NCBI GenBank assembly: GCA_018064885.1
Contig: JAGHUI010000003.1
Location: 21,610 to 85,609 of the forward strand
Origin: Candidatus Minthosoma equi
Lineage (GTDB): Bacteria > Bacteroidota > Bacteroidia > Bacteroidales > Bacteroidaceae
Length of the DNA stretch: 64,000 nt
Direction of reading: 5' to 3'
Every line of letters starts with the position of its first letter. The stretch's first letter is position 1. Position numbers and translations under genes: made by a program. Shown here piece after piece: positions 38,499 to 45,966 of the stretch. The notes under the pieces were generated by a model. That model saw nothing but the letters and a program-made list of their open reading frames with translations, searched no databases and was not told where the DNA came from.

Positions 38499-41234
38499 AT
38501 GAAGAAATTCATTTATATAATAGGTGTATTGCTGACAGGACTTTTCGTTGCATGTTCGGAGGAGGATGTGTTGGGTGGTAACACCCTTACCGCCGAGCAG
38601 GAAGCGCTGATAGGTCGTGCCGTAAACTTCAACGCCTCATACGCTGATGCGTTCACCACCCGAGTATCTAACTACACCAATATTATTGACGGTTCGTTCA
38701 ATCAGAACGACCGTATGCGCATCTACCGTAACTATTACGAAGGCACTGCATGGTCGAATAATGAGGCTTACCGTACCTATGCTTATGTTTATAAGTCGGA
38801 TGCCACGACAGGCATCGACCTTGGTCATGACTGGCAGGTTGAAGTCGGTCGTACAGGATATGACGATAAGGGTGAAGGCTATAAGACATTCCCGCAGTCG
38901 AAAGCAGACTCTCTGACATGGGAGAACGGTAAGACTATCCGTTTCCGTGCCTGGAGCCAGAGCAATTACCACAACATCTTGTACGGTACTACCAATACCT
39001 ATTTCTATCCGGACTTCTGCGCTTCAGATTATGTGAATGCATCAGGTCCTAGCACCAGTATCCCTATGGTGCTGAGACATCTTGGTACGCGAATCATGTT
39101 CAAGGCGTTACCGGATGGACCCGGTGGAGGCAACGAGTTTCATGACATCCGTCTGTGTAGCAACATCAATCCTGATGGAACAGAGAATCCTGACGGTTGG
39201 AAGGATTATAAGTATGCCGACAATGCCGACACAAACGAAAATGATGGTTCTTCATCGGAAGAGAGTAAAGAAGATGACCAAGCCAAACAAGAGTGTGATG
39301 CTGTAACTGCAGTATTCAAGCGCATGTGTATGCCGGCAGGTGTGGATATTACCACAGGCACGCTGAAGGCGGTGAAGAATGAGTGGTGGAAGAATGCAAG
39401 TTCTGATCAGGTGAGAACACTTGAAGATCAAGCCCCAAGCAATTTCTATAGTTTTAATACAACGTCAGCCGAAGACCTTGCAAAATATGCTAAGCGTCCA
39501 TTCTTCTGTACCATCAACTACAACCCGATGATGGTCACCATTCCATACGACATGAGTAATGATGCAACCACATCTGGAGAGGTGCTTACGCTACCTGCAT
39601 GTACTCGTTTCCGTATTTACATGCGCGACGTGAATAATGGTGATGAGTATAATAAAACTGGTTATGAGGGCAAGTATCACATCTTCGCCTTGTCGGATAT
39701 TATGAAGACAGAGAATGGTCAGGACGTTCCGGCCTTCCCTGATGGCTTGAAGTTGGGTTCGGGTCTAAGTTATACCTTCAGGGTGGGTTATCGCTATGGT
39801 GGTCTTTATGTTACGGTGGATAATAACATTTCATGGGTGGAACAGGATCTCGGAGAACAGGAAGCTGCTAATGCAGTAGTCACGCCTACTCCAAGCTCTG
39901 AGCCATATAAGTGGTGGCAGGATGCTATCAGATATGCTATTCCTCAGGGCACTAATGACTTCCAACCTGTGTTCCATATTGAGAACGAAACACAGTTTCT
40001 TGAGTTCATCAAGCTTGTAAACGGTACTACTGGCGCAAAGACAGGAAATCTCTACCTTTTAGATTCAGGTGAGAAGGATTCATATGGCAACCCAATAAAG
40101 AAATGGTCAACCGTAAATAGTGTATATAAGCCAAACTGGGTGACAGAGGAAGATATGGCGGCACAGGGATACTTGTTCTATGATCACTATCATGCAGCCA
40201 ATGCCGATAGGGCTGCCTACTCCGAGCGAGATTATCTCAAAGGTCCCTATCCGTTCTATGATGATAACCTGAGCAGAAACTTTACGGTCAAGTTGGACGA
40301 AGACCTTGACCTTCAGGATTGGATGCTGGAGAGTATCGGTGCCAGCGAGGACACACCTTTCCGTGGTTGCTTTGATGGTCAAGGACACACCATCAAGAAC
40401 GTGTATATGAAGGACGAGAACATCTTCGGGTATGTCAACGGTATCGGTACAGAACATGCTGCCATCACCAACCTGAAGATAGAGAGTTTGCACAACACCT
40501 GCCTGATAGGTACTGGCGTAAATCAGATATACGTGGCTGGTATTGCCCTCTATGCTCCAAGCTCTACAAACAGCATTGCGCATAGCATGAGCATGGACTC
40601 AAATACTTCTGGTACAAGCTATGTTGTTGGCTGCATACATGTGGGTGATGCCCGTGGGGCTCTTGTGGGTACTGCCAGCAACCTGAATATGTTTGGGTGT
40701 ATGCAGGCAGCGCAGGGTATCACAGGTGGCGCTTTGATTGGCACAGATGCTAATACCACTCCTGTCTTTACTCCTCAGATTAGTTTGAATGGACAGAAGG
40801 CAGGATCAAAGATAAATGCAAAACCGCAGTTCAAGAACTTTATCGGCAACTTCTATGATACGCAGCTGTCACCAAGTGCTAAGGCTGTTGGTTCAACTTC
40901 CGACGACTACTCGCTCCTTGAGTATATCCGTGGAAGGAATACGGACATCCTTTGTGCTAAGAACGACTACCTGACTTCAGAAGTGTCTATGAAGCAATTG
41001 CTGACACTGAGTTACACACAATATTACGGTCTGGCTCCATGGAAGGTTATGAACTATGCCATTTACTGGTACAACAAGAACAGAGTGAATGCGCAGGTTA
41101 ACCATCCTTGCACCATACACTACGAGAACAACACCACAGGTTACGTACACCGTTATCCTGTGCCGATGACAGGAAAACCTGAAGATAAATATTCAACCGT
41201 AAGCTCCTGGAACCCTGTTGAACAAACAAACTAA
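38499..41234 (+). CDS. Fimbrillin-family lipoprotein with beta-helix-like C-terminus
   Basis: A 911-residue lipoprotein. I place the start at ATG 38499, which gives a standard lipoprotein signal (lipobox LFVAC, Cys19); an upstream in-frame ATG at 38460 lies inside the previous gene. FTTRVS gives Arg55. The Mfa-like part has TIRFRAWSQSNYHNILYG, PMVLRHLGTRIMFKAL and a closing VDNNISWVEQDLG near residue 455. The C-terminal half has DEDLDLQDWMLESIG, FRGCFDGQGHTIKNVYM, DENIFGYVNGIG and DARGALVGTAS, the GLUG-like plan of a beta-helix. It could be a tip adhesin. It abuts the next gene without a gap. Confidence 0.78.
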   Translation: MKKFIYIIGVLLTGLFVACSEEDVLGGNTLTAEQEALIGRAVNFNASYADAFTTRVSNYTNIIDGSFNQNDRMRIYRNYYEGTAWSNNEAYRTYAYVYKSDATTGIDLGHDWQVEVGRTGYDDKGEGYKTFPQSKADSLTWENGKTIRFRAWSQSNYHNILYGTTNTYFYPDFCASDYVNASGPSTSIPMVLRHLGTRIMFKALPDGPGGGNEFHDIRLCSNINPDGTENPDGWKDYKYADNADTNENDGSSSEESKEDDQAKQECDAVTAVFKRMCMPAGVDITTGTLKAVKNEWWKNASSDQVRTLEDQAPSNFYSFNTTSAEDLAKYAKRPFFCTINYNPMMVTIPYDMSNDATTSGEVLTLPACTRFRIYMRDVNNGDEYNKTGYEGKYHIFALSDIMKTENGQDVPAFPDGLKLGSGLSYTFRVGYRYGGLYVTVDNNISWVEQDLGEQEAANAVVTPTPSSEPYKWWQDAIRYAIPQGTNDFQPVFHIENETQFLEFIKLVNGTTGAKTGNLYLLDSGEKDSYGNPIKKWSTVNSVYKPNWVTEEDMAAQGYLFYDHYHAANADRAAYSERDYLKGPYPFYDDNLSRNFTVKLDEDLDLQDWMLESIGASEDTPFRGCFDGQGHTIKNVYMKDENIFGYVNGIGTEHAAITNLKIESLHNTCLIGTGVNQIYVAGIALYAPSSTNSIAHSMSMDSNTSGTSYVVGCIHVGDARGALVGTASNLNMFGCMQAAQGITGGALIGTDANTTPVFTPQISLNGQKAGSKINAKPQFKNFIGNFYDTQLSPSAKAVGSTSDDYSLLEYIRGRNTDILCAKNDYLTSEVSMKQLLTLSYTQYYGLAPWKVMNYAIYWYNKNRVNAQVNHPCTIHYENNTTGYVHRYPVPMTGKPEDKYSTVSSWNPVEQTN

Positions 41235-42446
41235 ATGATGATGACAAGAGTAAATTATTTATATAAAGAGTTTTTGGGCTTGCTGCTGTTTGCTGTCCTG
41301 ATTTTCTCTTCTTGTACAAAAGAGGAGAAGACTCCTGCTGTTTATGACGACGGTCCTGTAAAGATTACGATGGATGTGACTCCGTTTGAAGGGGAAGTGT
41401 CAACACGCACAAATGTAGAAGGTACAGGGTTTGAAGGTGGAGACAAGATTCGCTTTAAGATTATCTGCCCTAACTCTTCATCCCATGAATTGGGCGAGAC
41501 ATGGGGTAGTTATTATACTATTACTGCACCAGCAAATTTAAATAACGGAGCTTATTTCATCACAGGTACTCATGGTTCCTACGAAGCTCAGGCAACCACT
41601 TATATCTACACTGCGATGAATACCACGGACAATAGAATATACGTGGTGGGAGATTATCGATATTCCTTCCCTAGCAGCTTCTTCTTTGCCGACCAGAGTA
41701 AGTTGTCGCAGTTTAAGAGCAGCGATGTGGTGTGGGCACAGGCGGTGCGACAGACAGGTGCCCGTGAGGTGCATCTCAACTTCAAGCATAAGGTTGCGAA
41801 GCTGGATATCACCATCGTTGATGATAAAGGCGAACTGTTGGAAGAAGGACAACTGTCCAACAATCTCATCCTCACCCTAGAAGGCATGCCGGATATAGAT
41901 GGCGCAGAGATTGTCGTGGGCGACTATTATGCCGACCAGAGTATAGACAGTGACTACTCGTTCAAATACATGCATAAGGCATCTTGCAGTTACGAGAACA
42001 ATGGCAAGGTGATAGGCATTGAGGTGCTTGACGATACAAACAAGAGGACAAGGGTTTATGCTTTGACGGGTAATCCATATCCTGCCGGAGGCGACTATAA
42101 TAGCTATAATTATGCAAAAGTTCCTAATACGGGTACATACCGCGCTTATCAGGATACTTCGAATAAATTGCACTTTACGCTCTATGTGCCGCCATGCAAC
42201 CTTGATCCTGATGGTGTTGATGCAAACAACGAAGGCACCAACCATGCTGTCATGTGGCTTCGCGATGGCACCAAGCGCTATAAGATGGTGCTCAACCAGA
42301 AGGTGTTCGAGGAGGGAGTCTGCTATAAGCTGAAGATGGTAGTGAGCAAGAATCCTGCTCCTCCTGCAGATCCAGATCCAGACCCCAATCCGGACCCGGA
42401 TCCTGATGATCCTAACCCAGGTCCTTCACCAACGCCTGGATCATAG
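41235..42446 (+). CDS. Short fimbrillin-family lipoprotein with Pro/Asp-rich tail
   Basis: A 403-residue lipoprotein whose ATG directly follows the upstream TAA. Lipobox FSSC with Cys27; VSTRTN with Arg58. One Mfa-like module is seen (DKIRFKIICP, YIYTAMNTT, HLNFKHKVAKLDITIVDD). The last 30 residues are an extended tail of Pro, Asp, Asn and Gly (DPDPNPDPDPDDPNPGPSP). Such a tail is likely rigid and exposed and may serve as a linker or a donor segment; no other array member has it. It lies between two proteins with beta-helix-like C-termini. Confidence 0.78.
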   Translation: MMMTRVNYLYKEFLGLLLFAVLIFSSCTKEEKTPAVYDDGPVKITMDVTPFEGEVSTRTNVEGTGFEGGDKIRFKIICPNSSSHELGETWGSYYTITAPANLNNGAYFITGTHGSYEAQATTYIYTAMNTTDNRIYVVGDYRYSFPSSFFFADQSKLSQFKSSDVVWAQAVRQTGAREVHLNFKHKVAKLDITIVDDKGELLEEGQLSNNLILTLEGMPDIDGAEIVVGDYYADQSIDSDYSFKYMHKASCSYENNGKVIGIEVLDDTNKRTRVYALTGNPYPAGGDYNSYNYAKVPNTGTYRAYQDTSNKLHFTLYVPPCNLDPDGVDANNEGTNHAVMWLRDGTKRYKMVLNQKVFEEGVCYKLKMVVSKNPAPPADPDPDPNPDPDPDDPNPGPSPTPGS

Positions 42447-42485
42447 TCTTAGCATGTCCTTGTTGTAAATAATTATGATATTCCA

Positions 42486-45194
42486 ATGAAGAGTTATCTT
42501 ATATATATTATACCCATACTCCTCTTTGTTTCGTGCAACAAAGAGGAACTGATTGCTCCTGATGCTTCAGATGCTGTTGAACTGGAGGGGGTTACTGCTG
42601 TCATTGATGGAACGATGTCCACACGTGCAGCCGCCCTTGATGCATATAATTATGTAGGTCGCAGTGCATTTATTGATAAGGATCTAATGGAACTGACCAC
42701 CATCAAACGAACAGTAAATGCTATCAATGGCTTTACATACAAAGATATCGTGTATGAGCAGAAAGTTGGTGCGGGCCAGACGGCAGGAGGTTGGAACCGT
42801 GTTCCAGAGAAAGGATGTTGCAAGATTTCTGACACCGAGTGGGGTACGACGCCTCCGGAGCGTATCTACTGGAGTGATGCTGCCCGAGGGCATACCTACA
42901 TCGGATTTAGTGAACCTCAGCAACCCGGGGGAAAGACATTTGATTGGGTTGTGAGAGATGCAACCTACGAAGGTTCTGGCTCTGACGGCATACCTGTGTA
43001 TTATGGCTCGATAGGTGATCCTAAAGATTCAAGCAATCCCACAATTATCGATTACACCAACGATGCAAATGAGAAACCTGTGTTGGATGATGAATCAAAG
43101 CCAAACGGCTCTAAATCATACAAAACGGGTAATGATAAGATTAAGCTTGACGATATCCTCCTGACCTACGATATCAACAAAGTGGCAGAGACAGGTGGTT
43201 CGGTGGCTAAGCTTTACTTCTATCATGGTCTTGCCATGGTGCGAGTGGTTGTGAAGATTCAGGGATTCTCGGCAAGTACTGACGCTGCCGACTCTAAGTC
43301 AGTTGTAAAGGATATGGTGCTGAAGGATATGCTCACCATGTACAAGTGGAAACAGATGAGCCATGACACCGAGGCTCTGGATGAAGCTTACGATAAGGTT
43401 AACATTAATAATATATATAACAATGGTACAGACGGTCCTGTAACTTGCGACCAGAAGAAGGATGTGCAAATGTGGATACCACGCCCTGGCGGTACAGGTA
43501 CTGGTGTTGGCAAGCAGTTCACGTTCTACGCCCTTGCCGTTCCTCGTGTGATGGGTGTAGATAACGCAGTTACAGATGAAGACAAGGCCAAGAACCTGCA
43601 TTTTGAGTTTAAGGTGAAGTATCCTGACCCGATGAATCCGTCAGTTGATGTAGAAAAGACCTATAAGGCCATGATGGACAAAAGAATAGAGTTCCGTGCA
43701 GGTTATTGTACTACTATCAATATCACGCTCAACCATAGCAACGAGGAAATGACCATAGGTGCGGAGTACATGGATTGGCAGATGATAGAATCACCCGATG
43801 AAGGTGAACTGAAGAAGAACTCAACATTCCTGAAGGCTGCTCCTGCATTGGCTGACAGAGGCACGATAAATGTTACTATTGCTGGTGATCGCGAGGCTAC
43901 GGTGGATGATGCTACATGGTTGTATGGCAGGAAGGTGACAGATCCCGACACTAATGTCGAAGTTGACGAGATTCTTGACATATATGGCAACGACGGATCG
44001 GCAACAAAACCTTATACTATCTCTACTGCCAATCAGTTGCTCTCGTTCGCATACGAGGTGAAGAATGGCAGAGATTTCAAACATAAGTTTGTGAAACTCG
44101 ATGCTGACATTGTTCTACAGCCATCGCTGAATGTTACAGCGGATAACCGGGTAACGTGGATAGGCATCGGCGATGCGGAACATAAATTCAATGGCTTCTT
44201 CCTTGGTAGCGAGCGTCATATAAACAGTCTTTATGGCGAGCATTTCTTCCATACTGTAGGCGATAATGCTGTGATAGATAAACTAAACTTTGATGATGTT
44301 ATAGAGGTTCTCGGTTGTGGTGTTGTGGCTCACAAGAACGAAGGTTTGATATGCAGTTGCTATATTGATGGTGATATCATGGAGACAAATACCGAAACTC
44401 AATATACAGGAAGTATCGTGGGCGAGAACCAGAGCTTCATCATTGCCTGCTCGCATGTGGGCAAGGTGTCGGGTTATAATATCGTTGGTGGTCTTGTCGG
44501 CTTCAACAACGGTACGGTGATGGCAAGCTACCATAGCGGTGAGATTGTGGGATTGAATGACGGCGCCGAACTTCATGCTACGGTGGGTATTTGCGGAAAT
44601 GGTGAGAACTATACTAACAAAAGTATTATGTTCAGTTGTTATTACGACGAAAACAAGATTTCTCATACACCAACTACTCTCGTGCCAGGAAAGTCGGGTT
44701 ATCCACTCCCGACTGCTATGATGCAAAGCAATGCCTTCGTACGCGATGGTAAAGATGCACCATCTTTTATATACGATAAGATTGACGATGAGACTGAAAA
44801 GTACACTGGACAAGGACCAAAACTGAGAATTATTGCTGAAAATCTTGTACGCAAGAATCATGGCGTTAATTCGGGTAAGGAACCCAAATACACGGATGAA
44901 CAAATCCAAACTATGACTGACCTGCAGCTTATTGACATCATCCTGCCAGCTGACGCTATGAGTGAAGATGTCTATGAGATGTTTGAAAACCACTTTAGTC
45001 TTAACACCGCGCTCCGAGTGTTCAAATACTGGATTACCCGAGTACACACTAATATGGCAGACAAGCCTGAGACTACAACTATTGAAACCAACTGCCACAC
45101 ATTCACTAAGGCACAGATAGAGTTCCTTAATAATCACTACACCAACGAGCATAGATTCAATTATACACCAGCTTCATATCCGAAGGTACAATAA
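42486..45194 (+). CDS. Fimbrillin-family lipoprotein with GLUG-type C-terminus, last of array
   Basis: A 902-residue lipoprotein: lipobox FVSC with Cys17, MSTRAA with Arg47. The Mfa-like part has RIYWSDAARGHTYIGFSEP, KLYFYHGLAMVRVVVKI and the close GAEYMDWQMIESP near residue 435. From about 495 a GLUG/beta-helix domain is well formed: GNDGSATKPYTISTANQLLS, FNGFFLGSERHINSLYG, GSIVGENQSFIIACS and NIVGGLVGFNNGTVMASYHS. The last 150 residues are helical and charged. It closes the fimbrial array and is followed by 770 bp of noncoding DNA. A tip-adhesin role is inferred from the C-terminal domain. Confidence 0.8.
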   Translation: MKSYLIYIIPILLFVSCNKEELIAPDASDAVELEGVTAVIDGTMSTRAAALDAYNYVGRSAFIDKDLMELTTIKRTVNAINGFTYKDIVYEQKVGAGQTAGGWNRVPEKGCCKISDTEWGTTPPERIYWSDAARGHTYIGFSEPQQPGGKTFDWVVRDATYEGSGSDGIPVYYGSIGDPKDSSNPTIIDYTNDANEKPVLDDESKPNGSKSYKTGNDKIKLDDILLTYDINKVAETGGSVAKLYFYHGLAMVRVVVKIQGFSASTDAADSKSVVKDMVLKDMLTMYKWKQMSHDTEALDEAYDKVNINNIYNNGTDGPVTCDQKKDVQMWIPRPGGTGTGVGKQFTFYALAVPRVMGVDNAVTDEDKAKNLHFEFKVKYPDPMNPSVDVEKTYKAMMDKRIEFRAGYCTTINITLNHSNEEMTIGAEYMDWQMIESPDEGELKKNSTFLKAAPALADRGTINVTIAGDREATVDDATWLYGRKVTDPDTNVEVDEILDIYGNDGSATKPYTISTANQLLSFAYEVKNGRDFKHKFVKLDADIVLQPSLNVTADNRVTWIGIGDAEHKFNGFFLGSERHINSLYGEHFFHTVGDNAVIDKLNFDDVIEVLGCGVVAHKNEGLICSCYIDGDIMETNTETQYTGSIVGENQSFIIACSHVGKVSGYNIVGGLVGFNNGTVMASYHSGEIVGLNDGAELHATVGICGNGENYTNKSIMFSCYYDENKISHTPTTLVPGKSGYPLPTAMMQSNAFVRDGKDAPSFIYDKIDDETEKYTGQGPKLRIIAENLVRKNHGVNSGKEPKYTDEQIQTMTDLQLIDIILPADAMSEDVYEMFENHFSLNTALRVFKYWITRVHTNMADKPETTTIETNCHTFTKAQIEFLNNHYTNEHRFNYTPASYPKVQ

Positions 45195-45235
45195 TACAGT
45201 TAGGCACCAATGCGAATATTTATGCCTTATGAATG

Positions 45236-45346
45236 CTGTTATTCATACGAAAAGCATAACTGTATGCTATTAGCATGAATGACAGTATTCACACGAATAG
45301 AATAACAGTATTCACACGAATAGAATAACTGCATTCAGCGGAATAG
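45236..45346 (+). repeat. 23-bp tandem array downstream of the fimbrial locus
   Basis: Units begin every 23 bp at 45236, 45259, 45282, 45305 and 45328. The copies at 45282-45304 and 45305-45327 are identical (core ACAGTATTCACACGAATAG); the outer ones are diverged and the last is cut short. It starts 41 bp after the last fimbrillin stop. Confidence 0.85.
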
Positions 45347-45352
45347 CATTTG

Positions 45353-45383
45353 CCCCCATCTAACTCTCCCGAAAAGGGGAAGA
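45353..45383 (+). repeat. Second copy of the CCCC-TCTAA-CTCCC / GGGGA intergenic element
   Basis: CCCCCATCTAACTCTCCC, GAAAA and GGGGAAGA resemble the element at 32975-33003 in order and spacing and can form a short hairpin. Confidence 0.4.
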
Positions 45384-45417
45384 ATGTCGTGCTTATGCTG
45401 CGAACCTGAGAGAATTT

Positions 45418-45575
45418 AAAAAACTCTTCACTCTTCACCGGCAGGGGGTATTTGACTGATTTTCTATACTTTGGATAGGTGAAGAGTGAGTGAAGAGTCA
45501 AAACGCACTCTTCACCACCTTATCTTTATGCATATCAGAGCTCTAGATGGCTCAAGTGAAGAGTGAAGAGTTTTT
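45418..45575. repeat. Inverted-repeat element with nested GTGAAGAGT repeats
   Basis: AAAAACTCTTCACTCTTCAC at 45419-45438 is a perfect 20-bp inverted match to 45556-45575. Between them lie GTGAAGAGT-based copies at 45479-45498 and an opposite-facing ACTCTTCAC at 45507-45515. The element is 157 bp long and has no coding capacity. It could fold into a large branched hairpin or be a miniature mobile element; no target-site duplication is obvious. Confidence 0.75.
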
Positions 45576-45604
45576 AATTAAATTCATTATTAAAGCTATT
45601 TCCA

Positions 45605-45877
45605 AGGAAGAATACAAAGCGAGCAACTCGAAAGGTTGCTCGCTTTGCTATAAGGAAGCCGGGAGGAGATGTGATGAAACTCCGATATTGAAAGATTTGA
45701 GTATCTACCGCCCTTTGTAATCCACCGACGTAAAGTTTCCAGACAACCGAAACCCCATACTCGAAGATATGGCGACTGCTGGGTTGTGGCCCGCCATTGG
45801 TGCGTTAGAATTATCTCGGTTTCATAAAAAAATTTGATGAGTATCCCGATCGATCCTTAACCCCGGCTCTATTTTCT
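45605..45877 (-). ncRNA. Probable structured ncRNA with own promoter and terminator
   Basis: A minus-strand transcript of about 270 nt is predicted between a near-perfect promoter (45883-45913) and a 13-bp GC-rich hairpin (45615-45647), followed on that strand by TATTCTTCC. No ORF of note lies within it. The 5' and 3' parts pair: 45862-45868 with 45657-45663 (7 bp, CCCGGCT/AGCCGGG). Internal hairpins are visible, for example CCATA/TATGG at about 45755-45772. The end-to-end closing stem and long internal arms recall 6S RNA (the Bacteroidales-1 type), but I cannot confirm the family. I saw no tmRNA, RNase P or SRP signatures. Confidence 0.55.
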
Positions 45878-45882
45878 ATTGG

Positions 45883-45913
45883 CAAAATTAATACATACTT
45901 ATAAATAAACAAA
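45883..45913 (-). promoter_or_regulatory. Promoter of the putative ncRNA
   Basis: On the minus strand TTTG (45910-45913) and TAATTTTG (45883-45890) are separated by exactly 19 bp, a full match to the Bacteroidota consensus. Nothing but the putative ncRNA lies downstream, since the next gene is convergent. Confidence 0.7.
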
Positions 45914-45944
45914 GGATTTGAAGAAAAATTTCCTTCAAATCCTT
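45912..45944 (-). terminator. Terminator hairpin after htrA
   Basis: AAGGATTTGAAG and CTTCAAATCCTT form a perfect 12-bp stem with a 9-nt loop, 22 bp beyond the htrA stop. On the minus strand it is followed by TGTTTATTTAT. It abuts the -33 element of the ncRNA promoter. Confidence 0.7.
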
Positions 45945-45966
45945 CATTTTTAACATTCAGTTCGTA

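Noticed and set aside
44283..45152. 289-residue minus-strand ORF opposite the last fimbrillin
   Set aside because: Shadow of the GLUG-type C-terminal domain; composition and lack of motifs argue against coding.
45213..45346. Possible CRISPR array
   Set aside because: Units are directly adjacent with no spacers and no cas genes are nearby; it is a simple tandem repeat.
45605..45877. tmRNA, RNase P RNA or SRP RNA
   Set aside because: None of their conserved blocks (tag codons with a TTCRA 3' end, GAGGAAAGTCC, or the GGAAGCAGCC-type SRP tip) can be found on either strand.
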